Shown piece by piece: positions 32,434-41,972 of a stretch of 64,000 nt of DNA. The stretch spans positions 124,001 through 188,000 of the forward strand of contig CAXXGM010000007.1 in NCBI GenBank assembly GCA_963677325.2, given 5' to 3'. Every line of letters begins with the position of its first letter. Position 1 is the first letter of the stretch. The DNA comes from G963677325 sp963677325 (lineage in GTDB: Bacteria; Bacteroidota; Bacteroidia; Bacteroidales; Prolixibacteraceae). A program made the translations under genes and the position numbers. The notes under the pieces are model-generated. The model did not search any database, was not told the origin of the DNA, and saw only the letters and a list, made by a program, of their open reading frames with translations.

Positions 32434-33729
32434 TTAAATGAAATCAATTTTCAGGGTACCGTTAGCATTAAATTCTGATAAAATGACATTTGAAAATTGA
32501 TTTACCAGGGTTGGCTGAAACTCTGTTTCTACCTTAATGTAATTTTCTGTCCAGCCGTGAATTGTACCTTTAGGTTTCTCGCTTTCGAATAATACTGTTG
32601 CTTTCTGATTGATGTTTTTAAGGTAAAACGCCTTAAGTTTTCTCTCAGAAAGTTCAATCAGTTCCTGTGTCCGTAATCTTCGCTCTTCAATGGGCACAGT
32701 TCCGCCGATTTGTAAAGCCATTGTATTTCTCCTTTCGGAATACGGGAAAACATGCAATTCAGATATTTCAAGTTTCTCAAGAAAACAGTATGTTTTACGG
32801 TATAATTCATCCGTTTCTCCATTCATCCCCGCTATCAGGTCAACACCGATAAAAGCATAGGGCAGAAGCTCGCGTATTTTCTCGATTCTCTTTGCGAACA
32901 GGGAAGTCGAATACCGCCTTTTCATCAGCTTCAGCACTTCATCTGAGCCAGATTGAAGTGGTATATGAAAATGGGGAGATATCTTCTTCGAATGGGCCAT
33001 AAAGGAGATGATTTCATCGGTCAGCAGGTTTGGCTCCACGGAACCGACACGGATGCGTCCGATTGAATCTTCATTATCAAGAGCCCTTAATAAATCGAAG
33101 AAAGATTCTCCCGTACTGCGGCCAAAATCTCCGATGTTAACTCCTGTGAGACAAATTTCCTTAATTCCTTTTTCACTGACTTTTTTTGCCTCCTCAACCA
33201 GGCTTTCAATGGAAGGGTTCCTGCTTTTCCCCCTCGCGATGGGTATGGTGCAATAGGTGCAAAAATAATTACAACCATCCTGTACTTTTAAAAAACTGCG
33301 TGTACGGTCACCATAAGAAAAGGCATGTTTGAATTCCTTGATTTCATTATAGGAGCAGCTGAATATTTCACTGTGATTTTGTTTATCCAGCTTTTCAATG
33401 TATTTTTCTATGTTGAATTTTTCATTGGCGCCTATCACAAGGTCAACGCCCTCAATTGAAGCAATTTCATCAGGATTGAGCTGTGCATAACAACCTACAA
33501 CAATAATAAACGCAGCGGGATTATGTTTGGCAGCCTGACGAATAACGGCCCTGCTTTTCTTATCAGCTGTATCAGTAACAGAGCAGGTATTTATGACATA
33601 TATATCCGCTTTCTCTTTAAAATCCACTCTTTTAAATCCCAGTTCGGTAAAAGATCTTGCGATTGTTGAAGTTTCGGAGAAGTTTAATTTACAGCCAAGG
33701 GTACCAAAAGCAACGGTTCTATTTTTCAA
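32434..33729 (-). CDS. mtaB: tRNA t6A37 methylthiotransferase MtaB
   Basis: A 431-aa radical SAM methylthiotransferase that converts t6A to ms2t6A at tRNA position 37. Seen: N-terminal UPF0004 domain with three cluster cysteines (TLGCKLNFSET near residue 10, INTCSVTDTADKKSR near residue 46, VVGCYAQLNP near residue 78), the radical SAM CxxxCxxC motif in VQDGCNYFCTYCTIPIARG near residue 148, and a C-terminal TRAM-type domain (KATVLFESEKPKGTIHGWTE near residue 375). The TLGCKLN N-terminus and length fit MtaB better than MiaB or RimO. A TAATTTTG box (minus, 33756-33763) precedes it. Confidence 0.93.
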   Translation of the reverse strand: MKNRTVAFGTLGCKLNFSETSTIARSFTELGFKRVDFKEKADIYVINTCSVTDTADKKSRAVIRQAAKHNPAAFIIVVGCYAQLNPDEIASIEGVDLVIGANEKFNIEKYIEKLDKQNHSEIFSCSYNEIKEFKHAFSYGDRTRSFLKVQDGCNYFCTYCTIPIARGKSRNPSIESLVEEAKKVSEKGIKEICLTGVNIGDFGRSTGESFFDLLRALDNEDSIGRIRVGSVEPNLLTDEIISFMAHSKKISPHFHIPLQSGSDEVLKLMKRRYSTSLFAKRIEKIRELLPYAFIGVDLIAGMNGETDELYRKTYCFLEKLEISELHVFPYSERRNTMALQIGGTVPIEERRLRTQELIELSERKLKAFYLKNINQKATVLFESEKPKGTIHGWTENYIKVETEFQPTLVNQFSNVILSEFNANGTLKIDFI

Positions 33730-33755
33730 TTCTTTTTAATAATAATTCAATGAGG

Positions 33756-33763
33756 CAAAATTA
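33756..33763 (-). promoter_or_regulatory. -7 box for mtaB
   Basis: CAAAATTA (plus) reads TAATTTTG on the minus strand, fitting TAnnTTTG, 26 bases before the ATG. Confidence 0.4.
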
Positions 33764-33921
33764 AATAAAATAATGATCTGCCCTTATTCTTATCAGCCCT
33801 ACCCCTTCATTAATTTATTTAATAAGGACTGTAAAATAATTTCTTGTCTCTAAAGACATGAAAGAATAATTTTAATTAAATGAATATCTGTTTGCTTTTC
33901 TAAATGAGATTTCTCTTTGTC

Positions 33922-34006
33922 AAATGTTGTCATTAATGGTCATTTGATTGTCATTAATTGTTTTTTACTGTGCAATGACCATTAATGACCATAAATGACA
34001 ACATTT
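33922..34006. repeat. long imperfect inverted repeat of GGTCATTAATG words
   Basis: The left arm AAATGTTGTCATTAATGGTC (33922-) continues ATTTGATTGTCATTA. The right arm (33971-34006) is its near-perfect complement, ending AATGACAACATTT. The arms are about 35 bases with a 14-base T-rich loop. It lies between mtaB and a small secreted-protein gene, both on the minus strand. Similar GGTCATTAAAGGTCAT words occur at 16403-16420. Confidence 0.75.
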
Positions 34007-34020
34007 ATTGTTCTGAATTA

Positions 34021-34053
34021 AAAAAATACCACAGGAGAATTCTCTGTGGTATT
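34021..34053 (-). terminator. terminator of the 71-aa lysine-rich gene
   Basis: Minus strand: AATACCACAG pairs with CTGTGGTATT around a short loop, followed by a run of T and TTAATTCAG. It lies 35 bp past the stop of the gene at 34088. Confidence 0.75.
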
Positions 34054-34087
34054 GTGTAGAGGAAGAGAAACACTCTGAATAAGGTAT

Positions 34088-34303
34088 TTACTTCTTTCCG
34101 GTTTCTTTTTTAGGGGTCTTTGATTTGGAGGCGCTTTTTTTCATACCTTTTTTGTGCGCCTTTTTGTGTGTTCCTTTGTGAGTAGCCGGTTTTTCTGCTT
34201 TCTGTTCAGTCTTAACCGATTTGTGGGAGGTGATAGTTTCAGCGCTTACTGAAGCTGCACCCAGGAACAACCCTAAACTTATAATCAACAATACTTTTTT
34301 CAT
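34088..34303 (-). CDS. small secreted Lys/His-rich protein
   Basis: A 71-aa protein with a clear signal peptide (MKKVLLIISLGLFLGAASVS then AE). The mature ~48 residues are almost only Lys, Thr, Ser, Ala and His (PATHKGTHKKAHKKGMKKSA), so the protein is very basic and probably unfolded. It could bind a polyanion or metal; no family is recognised. It has its own hairpin terminator, which supports a real expressed gene. Confidence 0.7.
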   Translation of the reverse strand: MKKVLLIISLGLFLGAASVSAETITSHKSVKTEQKAEKPATHKGTHKKAHKKGMKKSASKSKTPKKETGKK

Positions 34304-34455
34304 CTGATATTATTTTTTAAATTATTTATAATACAATATTAAAGTTGTGGAAATGAAGATTTCATGAAGAGAAGAAGCTTTTAAATATTATTAACAAATT
34401 ATAGGTGAGTTGAAGAAGTTTTGAAAAACTGGATATAGAGTATTCTGTTCCTGAT

Positions 34456-34490
34456 TTTGATGCGCATCGTAATGATAATTTTTATATTTG
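34456..34490 (+). promoter_or_regulatory. promoter of the FAD oxidoreductase gene
   Basis: TATATTTG at 34483-34490 exactly fits the TAnnTTTG -7 box, with a TTTG at 34456-34459 about 23 bases upstream as a possible -33 box. The ATG at 34517 follows 26 bases later. Confidence 0.5.
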
Positions 34491-34516
34491 TAACTCAAAC
34501 AAAATAAAGACCTCCT

Positions 34517-36103
34517 ATGAAATTAGTTACGTTATGTGTTCTGGCCTTAATCACGGGTTTTTCAGCATCAGCCACCGGAAAGAAAAGAAATAATTATTCC
34601 GTGGATATCTGCGTTTATGGTGGAACTTCCGGAGGAGTCATTGCTGCATATACGGCTAAGAAATCAGGTAAAACAGTCTTATTGATTGAGCCGGGAAAAA
34701 GGATCGGGGGAATGACTACCGGAGGTTTGGGAAAAACTGATTTTGGAAATAAACAGGCCATTACAGGACTCTCTAAAGAGTTTTACCGGAAAATAGGAAA
34801 AGAATACGGAGTTTCAGAACAATGGCTTTTTGAGCCGGGTGTGGCCTTAACAGTGATGCAGGATTATATAAAAAGAGGTAAGATCGAGGTGATTTATCAA
34901 AGCCGTTTGCAAAAGGTAAAGAAAAAGGGGAATATCATTCAATCCATTGTACTTAAAGAAAATAATTCATCCTCTTTTACCGTTCAGGCCAAACAATTTA
35001 TTGACTGCACTTACGAAGGGGATCTGATGGCTATGGCAGGAGTTTCCTTTGCGTTCGGCCGGGAGGATAACAATCAGTATAAGGAAACATTTAATGGGGT
35101 TCATCCAGCAGAATACTTTAAACAATCGGGGGGACACCAGTTCCCGGATGGATTCAGTCCGTATAAAATTCCGAATGATCCATCCAGTGGTTTATTATGG
35201 GGGATCAGTAAGGATGAATTACGTCCTACCGGATCAGGAGATAAGAAAATTCAGGCTTACAACTTCCGTATCTGCCTTACTGACAGCGCCGAAAACAGAA
35301 TACCCATTACGCGTCCTGCTGATTACGATTCAAGTAAATACGAATTGCTGGCCAGACTTTTTGCAGCTCAGCCTAAAATGAGGGATATCAATGACTATTT
35401 TATATGGAGCAGGATGCCTCACCGCAAGACGGACATTAACAACCGTGGAGGATTCTCGACGGATATGATAGGGATGAATCACCAGTATCCGAACGCCGAT
35501 TATAAAAGAAGGGAAAAGATTTTCAATGAGCATCTGTCTTATACCAAAGGACTTCTATATTTTTTCAAGACCGACCAAAGAGTGCCGGAGAATTTGAGAC
35601 AATTTGTGTCAGACTGGGGATATTGCAAGGATGAATTTAAAGAATTTGGGTACTTTACCCCCCAGTTGTATATTCGCGAAAGCCGGCGCATGGTTGGAGA
35701 ATACGTCATGAGTGAGCATAACTGCCAGGGAACAGAGAAAGTAACGGATGGGATTGGACTGGCAGCCTACCATATGGACAGCCATAATTGTCAGCGTATT
35801 GTAATAAATGGCATGGTCAAAAATGAAGGCAACGTTGAGGTTGGAAGATATACGCCTTATCCGATTTCTTACCGGTCCATTACTCCTAAGCGAAAGGAGT
35901 GCCAGAACCTGCTTGTCCCGGTATGCCTTTCAGCAACACATATTGCTTACGGTTCGATCCGGATGGAACCTGTTTTTATGGTACTGGGCGAATCTGCTGC
36001 TATTGCATCATCAATGGCCATCGATAAGAAGGTGCCCGTACAGAATGTTGATGTAAAGGCAATACAGGAAATACTGAACAATGATCCCTTTATTGAGCGC
36101 TAA
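34517..36103 (+). CDS. secreted FAD-dependent oxidoreductase (FAD_oxidored, PF12831-like)
   Basis: A 528-aa flavoprotein with a signal peptide (FSASATG near residue 20). Seen: Rossmann FAD motif VDICVYGGTSGGVIAAYTAK with LLIEPGKRIGGMTTGGLG (residues ~28-72), IDCTYEGDLMAMAGVSFAFG near residue 160, the mid-domain YNFRICLTDSAENRIPITRP near residue 240, YIRESRRMVGEYVMSEHNCQ near residue 390, and the C-terminal FAD segment ACLS-like LLVPVCLSATHIAYGSIRME near residue 463. This family is common beside glycan-utilisation genes in Bacteroidota; substrates are largely unknown. A shared bidirectional terminator separates it from the convergent M3 peptidase. Confidence 0.9.
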   Translation: MKLVTLCVLALITGFSASATGKKRNNYSVDICVYGGTSGGVIAAYTAKKSGKTVLLIEPGKRIGGMTTGGLGKTDFGNKQAITGLSKEFYRKIGKEYGVSEQWLFEPGVALTVMQDYIKRGKIEVIYQSRLQKVKKKGNIIQSIVLKENNSSSFTVQAKQFIDCTYEGDLMAMAGVSFAFGREDNNQYKETFNGVHPAEYFKQSGGHQFPDGFSPYKIPNDPSSGLLWGISKDELRPTGSGDKKIQAYNFRICLTDSAENRIPITRPADYDSSKYELLARLFAAQPKMRDINDYFIWSRMPHRKTDINNRGGFSTDMIGMNHQYPNADYKRREKIFNEHLSYTKGLLYFFKTDQRVPENLRQFVSDWGYCKDEFKEFGYFTPQLYIRESRRMVGEYVMSEHNCQGTEKVTDGIGLAAYHMDSHNCQRIVINGMVKNEGNVEVGRYTPYPISYRSITPKRKECQNLLVPVCLSATHIAYGSIRMEPVFMVLGESAAIASSMAIDKKVPVQNVDVKAIQEILNNDPFIER

Positions 36104-36235
36104 CGAATCAGGAAGAGAGATCAGAATAGGGGAGACATATATCAATTCGATTATCATGTGAACCATTTCATCTAAAGGCTCTGAGGTAGTTAGTGTCAGC
36201 TAAAGTTTACAGATAACTCCCAATCATCTCTAAAC

Positions 36236-36271
36236 AAAAATCCCCGCCAATTGACAGGGATTTTTATTTTT
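36236..36271. terminator. bidirectional terminator between convergent genes
   Basis: AAAAATCCC pairs with GGGATTTTT around GCCAATTGACA, with T-runs on both strands. It lies between the FAD oxidoreductase stop (36103) and the M3 peptidase stop (36272). Confidence 0.8.
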
Positions 36272-38392
36272 TCAATTCAGTCCTCTGTTTCTCAGCAGCG
36301 GCTCAATTCCCGGTTCTTTCCCCCTGAAGTTGAGGTAAAGGTTCATTGCCTCGTCAGAGCCTCCTTTTTCGAGAATGTTTTTGCGGAAGGATTCGGCTAC
36401 CTTTTGATTAAAGATGTCGCCAGTTTCCTTGAAGGCTTCGAAGGCATCACATTCAAATACTTCGGCCCAGATATAGCTGTAATACCCGCTTGAGTATTCT
36501 CCGCCGCCTCCAAAGATGTGAGAGTAGTACGTTGATTTATATCTTGGGATAATCTCAGGGATCAATCCTGCTTTTTTCATTGATTCTTCTTCAAATTTGG
36601 TCACATCGATATCCCCTTGTTTTGTAATGGTGTGGTAATCCATATCAAGAATAGCAGCAGCAAGATATTCCGTTGTTGCAAATCCCTGGTTGAACTTTTC
36701 TGATTTGACTATTTTGTCAACCAACTCCTGGGGAATAACCTCACCTGTTTTATAATGTTTGGCATAAACTTTCAGCACTTCCGGTTCGGATGCCCAGTGC
36801 TCATTGATTTGTGATGGAAGTTCCACAAAATCCCTCGGAGTATTGGTACCTGCTATGGTTTCGTAATGACATTTTGAAAGCAGCCCGTGAAGTGCATGCC
36901 CAAATTCATGGTATAGTGTTTCTACATCATCGTAACTCAACAGCGCTGGTTTATCCCCCGTAGGTTTGGATAAGTTACAGGTTACTGAAATGACGGGACG
37001 GACATCTTTTCCCTCTTTATTATAATGTTGTTCACGGTAATTGGTCATCCAGGCGCCTGCTCTTTTGGAAGCTCTTGGATAGAAATCCATGTAGAGGATT
37101 CCAATTAAAGAGCCATCCTTATCTTTTACTTCGTATACTTCGCAATCGGGATGGAAAACAGGCAAATCTTTCAGCCTGTTAAAGGATAGCCCGTATAATT
37201 TATTGGCAACCATAAATACACCGTCGCGAACATTGTTAAGCTCAAAATAAGGTCTTATCTGCTCTTCATCGAGGTCATATTTAGCTTTGCGTACTTTTTC
37301 TGAATAATACCACCAGTCCCAGCTTTGAAGCTTGAATTTGCCGCCTTCCTGATCAATCATCTTCTGCATATCAGCGGCTTCTTCTTTTGCTCTTTTAATG
37401 GCAGGAGTCCAGACCTGGTAAAGGAGTTTGTAGACGTTTGCAGGTGTTTTGGCCATGCAATCATCAAGCACATAAGCGGACCAGCTGTCAAATCCAAGCA
37501 GGTTTGCTTTTTGAAGACGCAGATTTAGCATTTTGCTGATCACCAACTTATTATCGTGTTCATTGTCGTTATTGCCACGATTGTACATGGCTTTATACAA
37601 TTTCTCACGCAGGTCGCGGTTTTTGGCATAGGTAAGAAAAGGGATCCAGCTTGGTTTCTGAAGCGTGAAAACGTATTTGCCTTCCATTTTATCAGCTTTG
37701 GCTTCTTCAACAGCTCCCGCAACGACATTTTCAGGAAGTCCTTCAAGATCCTCTTTTTTATCGATCACCAGCTTGTAACTATTGGTTTCAGCCAGCACGT
37801 TATCGCTGAACTTGAGATCAAGCAACGAGAGTTCTTCGTTAATTTTTTTAAACTCGTCTTTCTTCTCTTTCGGAAGATTTGCTCCTCCTCTTACAAAGCG
37901 TTTGTAGGTTTCATCCAGCAATCGGCTCTGTTCTTTGTTAAGATTTAAAGCCGCTTTATTTTCGTTAACAGCCTTAACCCGTGCAAAAAGCTTCTCATTC
38001 AGATTGATCTCATCTTCGTGTTTTGACAACAAGGGAGCCACTGTCTGGGCAATGGTTTGCATGGAATCGTTGGTATTGGCATCACGGAGATTATAAAATA
38101 CCTTTGTGACCCGGTTGAGAAGATTTCCGCTGTAATCAAGGGCTTCAATCGTGTTTGCAAAACTTGCAGGCTGCGGGTTATTGCAAATAGCATCAATCTC
38201 AAAACTATGTTGTTTTATTCCTTCTTCAATAGCGGGAAGATAGTCCTTGTTCTGAATTTTGTCAAAAGGAGGGACGTCAAAAGGGGTTTTGTAATCGGAT
38301 AAAAATGGATTCATAACTGAATTTTTATTTTCCTTTTTAATACAAGAAACCATTACGAAAATGGCGAGTAACGGAATGAGTATCTTTTTCAC
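36272..38392 (-). CDS. M3-family oligopeptidase lipoprotein (Dcp-like)
   Basis: A 706-aa zinc metallopeptidase of the M3A family (oligopeptidase A/dipeptidyl carboxypeptidase type). Seen: an N-terminal lipobox (AIFVMVSC, cysteine at residue 17), so it is exported, unlike cytosolic PrlC. The long helical N-domain carries NPFLSDYKTPFDVPPFDKI. The catalytic motif YHEFGHALHGLLSKC contains HExxH with the third ligand Glu about 25 residues on (in FVELPSQINEHWA). IFGGGGEYSSGYYSYIWAEV lies near the C-terminus, typical of the family. Length is normal. It probably degrades short peptides in the periplasm. Confidence 0.95.
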   Translation of the reverse strand: MKKILIPLLAIFVMVSCIKKENKNSVMNPFLSDYKTPFDVPPFDKIQNKDYLPAIEEGIKQHSFEIDAICNNPQPASFANTIEALDYSGNLLNRVTKVFYNLRDANTNDSMQTIAQTVAPLLSKHEDEINLNEKLFARVKAVNENKAALNLNKEQSRLLDETYKRFVRGGANLPKEKKDEFKKINEELSLLDLKFSDNVLAETNSYKLVIDKKEDLEGLPENVVAGAVEEAKADKMEGKYVFTLQKPSWIPFLTYAKNRDLREKLYKAMYNRGNNDNEHDNKLVISKMLNLRLQKANLLGFDSWSAYVLDDCMAKTPANVYKLLYQVWTPAIKRAKEEAADMQKMIDQEGGKFKLQSWDWWYYSEKVRKAKYDLDEEQIRPYFELNNVRDGVFMVANKLYGLSFNRLKDLPVFHPDCEVYEVKDKDGSLIGILYMDFYPRASKRAGAWMTNYREQHYNKEGKDVRPVISVTCNLSKPTGDKPALLSYDDVETLYHEFGHALHGLLSKCHYETIAGTNTPRDFVELPSQINEHWASEPEVLKVYAKHYKTGEVIPQELVDKIVKSEKFNQGFATTEYLAAAILDMDYHTITKQGDIDVTKFEEESMKKAGLIPEIIPRYKSTYYSHIFGGGGEYSSGYYSYIWAEVFECDAFEAFKETGDIFNQKVAESFRKNILEKGGSDEAMNLYLNFRGKEPGIEPLLRNRGLN

Positions 38393-38617
38393 TTTACCTG
38401 AATTTGTTGTACATTTAGTTTAACCAATTACAAAGCTATAAAAATAAAGCTTTTAAATGGCAAATGAATTCAAACAATGGAAGAATAAAAAAGAATAATG
38501 ATCGTTGTTTTAAATCAGCAGCCTTAATTATTCATAATAATTTTCAATTTTGGTATCTTGCAGCATTGTATTATAAGCTGTGGTTTGTTTCTAAATTTCT
38601 GAATTTTAAAATATTGT

Positions 38618-41251
38618 ATGATTCGTTTCAAGAGATTTAATCCTTTGGTTGCCGTGCAGAGGATCTTCTCCGGTCAAAATTTATCCTTTTTACGCGAAAA
38701 CAGTAAACTATTTACTCAGTTTATTATCACCCTGCTTTCAATAGGAATTGGGATTTGGTTTATCAAAAATGAGCGTGGTGAAATCACTAAGGTTACTGAA
38801 GTACTTGGTTCGGCTCAATATCAACTGGTCCTGCTGGGAATTAGTTTGACCATTGTTTATATCATTCTTCAAGGGCAGATGTATGTGGCTTCATTTGCTT
38901 CGATCAGGCACCGGATCTCTCTGTGGGATGCAATCATCCTGTTCCTAAAAAGGAATCTGATCAGTGTTTTTCTTCCGGCAGGCGGAGTATCTTCCCTGGC
39001 TTTTTTTACCGGAGACATTGAAAAAAAGGGCATTACGAAATCCCACATCAACTTTGCCTCCATGGTGTATGGGTTTGTTGGAATTTTATCCATTGTCATC
39101 GTCGGAATCCCGGTTTTTATTTATGCATTCCTCGTTGAAAATATTGGCAGCAAAGAATGGGTTGCTTTGGGTAGCGTACTTTTTTTAATTCTCTTTTTCT
39201 ATTCTATATACCGTTCCCTTCTCAATAAAGGGTTAATATTTAGATTAATAATCAAATATTTCCCTTCTTTTGAAGTTTTATTGGGTGATATTCAGAACAA
39301 CAGAATTGAACGGAAACACTTTCTTCTTACCCTGTTTTATTCTGTATTGATTGAATTTTCAGGAATTGCCCATTTGTATGTGGCGATGATCGCCCTTGGT
39401 TATCCCCCTTCTTTTTTTGCAGCCTTTCTGGGCTATATCATTTCAGTAATCTTCCTGATCGTATCTCCCTTATTCAGAGGGCTGGGAGCCATTGAGGTTT
39501 CTATGGTTTACATTCTCTCCCATGTGGGGTACTCTGACGTCTCAGCCATTGCAGTTACATTTCTATACCGGTTCTTTGAATTCTGGCTTCCTCTTTTGGC
39601 CGGAGTGGTGAGTTTTATATTGAAAATAAACAAACTGCTGATGAGGGTCATTCCTGCATTGTTATTATTCAGTTTGGGTATTGTTAATATCATTTCTGTA
39701 CTTACTCCCGCAGTTGCAGAAAGAGTTCAATGGCTAAAGCATTTCCTGCCTGTTGATGCAATCGTCGTTTCAAATTATTTTGTACTGGTTCTTGGGCTGT
39801 TCCTCCTGGTAACGGCTTCCTTTATGCTCAAAGGATTAAAGATTGCATGGTGGTTCGCGATGACCCTGTCTGTAATCTCCATGATCGCTAATCTTACCAA
39901 AGCAGTCGACTATGAGGAGGCCACTCTGGCTCTCTTCGTTATTGCAGGATTAATCATGACCAGGAAAGATTACTATGTTCAGAACAGTCCCCGGTTGAGA
40001 TCAGTGGGCATTCAAACCGCAATTCTGAGCATCATTGCTGTGTTGATATACAGCATTGTGGGTTTTTACTACCTTGATAAGAGACATTTTAATGTCGATT
40101 TCAGTTTCTGGGAATCGGTGAAATATTCTTTGCAAAACTATTTTCTGATTGGAAGCAGTGATTTAATCCCTCTTTCAAGATTCGCCGAAAAATTTCTGCT
40201 CTCCATAAATGTCAGTGGTTTCATTTCATTGTCATTTCTTGTGTATACGCTGATTCGGCCTTATTTTTTCAGGGATACAGCTTCACCGGAGGAATTGGAA
40301 AAGCCGAAAGAGCTGGTTTCGGTTTATGGTAAATCTGCTCTGGACTATTTTAAGACCTACGAGGATAAGATGATTTTTAATCCGGAAGGATTGAATGCTT
40401 TTATTTCATACCGTACATCCGGAAATTTTGCAGTTGTTCTGGAGAATCCCGTGGCAGAGGATGATTTACAGATGCAGGAATGCATCAGGCTGTTTGACAG
40501 TTTTTGTTATCAGACCGGATTGAAGAGCTTTTATTACAGAGTTCCTGAAGAGAGCCTTCCCATTTATAAGAATTTACGGAAAAAGGTCATGTTCATCGGG
40601 CAGGAAGGGGTGGTTGACCTTGCTGCTTTCACGCTTGAGGGAGGGGCAAAAAAATCCATCCGAAATGCCATATCGAAAGTTAAAGACAGAGGATATACCT
40701 GTCATGTTCATCAGCCTCCCATCAAGGATGGCTTGTTGCAGAAGTTAAAATCTGTATCTGATGAGTGGCTTGAAGAAACTGGCAGAAGCGAAATACTTTT
40801 TTCCCAGGGGATGTTTTCATGGAATGAGCTTAAACAACAAACACTCATCACTGTTGAGAATTCAGAGGAAAAGATTATCGCTTTTCTGAATGTTATACCG
40901 GATTATCTAAAAGGAGAAGGAACATACGATTTGCTGAGAAAAACTTCAGATGCTCCCAATGGGGTAATGGATTTTATTCTTGTGGAATTATTTACCTATC
41001 TTAAGTCACAGGACTATTCAGCTGTCAATCTCGGGTTTGCACCCTTATCGGGATTGGATGATCCCCACACTTTTTCTGAGAAATCAATGAAATTTGCGTA
41101 TGAAAAGATACGCGGATTTTCACAATACAAGGGGTTAAGGGAATACAAGGAAAAGTTTGCAACATCCTGGCATAACAAGTATCTTGTTTATGAACACGAT
41201 TATGACCTTTTGCAAATACCGGGAGCTTTGAATAAAGTAATAAAACCATAG
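38618..41251 (+). CDS. mprF: MprF-like aminoacyl-phosphatidylglycerol synthase/flippase
   Basis: An 877-aa protein with the two-part MprF plan. Residues ~30-520 hold about 13-14 membrane helices (flippase; for example FITLLSIGIGIWFIKN, AFLGYIISVIFLIVSPLFRG). Residues ~560-865 form the cytosolic DUF2156 synthase domain, with SVYGKSALDYFKTYEDKMIF, YRTSGNFAVVLENPVAEDDL, GAKKSIRNAISKVKDRGY and a tail of LREYKEKFATSWHNKYLVYE. MprF transfers an amino acid, usually lysine, from charged tRNA to phosphatidylglycerol and moves the product to the outer leaflet, raising resistance to cationic peptides. The amino acid used cannot be read here. Three bases separate its stop from the AcvB/VirJ-like gene. 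Confidence 0.94.
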   Translation: MIRFKRFNPLVAVQRIFSGQNLSFLRENSKLFTQFIITLLSIGIGIWFIKNERGEITKVTEVLGSAQYQLVLLGISLTIVYIILQGQMYVASFASIRHRISLWDAIILFLKRNLISVFLPAGGVSSLAFFTGDIEKKGITKSHINFASMVYGFVGILSIVIVGIPVFIYAFLVENIGSKEWVALGSVLFLILFFYSIYRSLLNKGLIFRLIIKYFPSFEVLLGDIQNNRIERKHFLLTLFYSVLIEFSGIAHLYVAMIALGYPPSFFAAFLGYIISVIFLIVSPLFRGLGAIEVSMVYILSHVGYSDVSAIAVTFLYRFFEFWLPLLAGVVSFILKINKLLMRVIPALLLFSLGIVNIISVLTPAVAERVQWLKHFLPVDAIVVSNYFVLVLGLFLLVTASFMLKGLKIAWWFAMTLSVISMIANLTKAVDYEEATLALFVIAGLIMTRKDYYVQNSPRLRSVGIQTAILSIIAVLIYSIVGFYYLDKRHFNVDFSFWESVKYSLQNYFLIGSSDLIPLSRFAEKFLLSINVSGFISLSFLVYTLIRPYFFRDTASPEELEKPKELVSVYGKSALDYFKTYEDKMIFNPEGLNAFISYRTSGNFAVVLENPVAEDDLQMQECIRLFDSFCYQTGLKSFYYRVPEESLPIYKNLRKKVMFIGQEGVVDLAAFTLEGGAKKSIRNAISKVKDRGYTCHVHQPPIKDGLLQKLKSVSDEWLEETGRSEILFSQGMFSWNELKQQTLITVENSEEKIIAFLNVIPDYLKGEGTYDLLRKTSDAPNGVMDFILVELFTYLKSQDYSAVNLGFAPLSGLDDPHTFSEKSMKFAYEKIRGFSQYKGLREYKEKFATSWHNKYLVYEHDYDLLQIPGALNKVIKP

Positions 41252-41254
41252 TAC

Positions 41255-41972
41255 ATGTCTGCTTTAACCAGAATATTAATTTTCCCCTTCAGCCTTTTTT
41301 TTGTAATTTTCAATTTTGGGAATGAGTCTGCTGCACAGAATGAACCAAAAACAGATGAATATCCCCTGATAATCAAACCGGGCTTAAATGGGACTAAAGG
41401 ACGCGGTTTTCTATCTTGTTTCGGGAGATGGGGGTTGGAATAATTTTGATAATACTTTTTGTGAGGATTTATCAAAAAAAGGAATCCCGGTTGTTGGTCT
41501 TGATTCAAAGAAATTTTTCTGGAAAGCTAAAACTCCTGAAGAGACTACATTAGCCCTGCAGCAGGTTATTGAAATATATAATAAAAAATTTGCAAGAGAT
41601 AGTTTTGTTATCACAGGATATTCCTTCGGAGCAGATATTGTGCCTTTTATCGTAAATAAATTATCACCGGATTTCAAAAAAAAATTATCCAGAGTTATTT
41701 TGATGTCACCTGACAGATTCGGAGATTTCGAAATCCATCTTTCGGATATGCTGAACATGGGCCTGTCGAAGAGGAAGTACAATGTTGTGGAGGAAGTAAA
41801 GAAAATAAATTTTGTCACGACCACATGTATTTTCGGAAAAAATGAAGAAACAATTAATATTAAATCTTTCAAAGAAACCGGATCAGAAGTGATAATCCTT
41901 CCCGGGGATCATCATTATAATGACAATTTTCGAATTCTTTCAGATACTCTTATTCGATTGTTGCAAAATTAA
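41255..41972 (+). pseudogene. AcvB/VirJ-like secreted serine hydrolase (frameshifted)
   Basis: Two overlapping frames together encode one ~238-aa protein. Frame one (41255-41443) gives the signal peptide (MSALTRILIFPFSLFFVIFN) and EYPLIIKPGLNG. Frame two (41388-41972) gives DAVFYLVSGDGGWNNFDN, VVGLDSKKFFWKAKTPEET, the nucleophile elbow VITGYSFGADIVPF and LPGDHHYND with the catalytic His. This is the VirJ/AcvB plan. Removing one G from the GGG at 41389-41391 joins the frames as KPGLNGLKDAVFYLVSG. AcvB of Agrobacterium hydrolyses lysyl-phosphatidylglycerol in the periplasm (established), so its place 3 bp after mprF makes sense. Whether the break is real or a sequencing error cannot be told. 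The second frame alone lacks export. Confidence 0.8.

Noticed and set aside
33895..34010. CRISPR-like repeats in the GGTCATTAATG region
   Set aside because: The words form one large inverted repeat, not regularly spaced direct repeats with unique spacers, and no cas gene is in the window.
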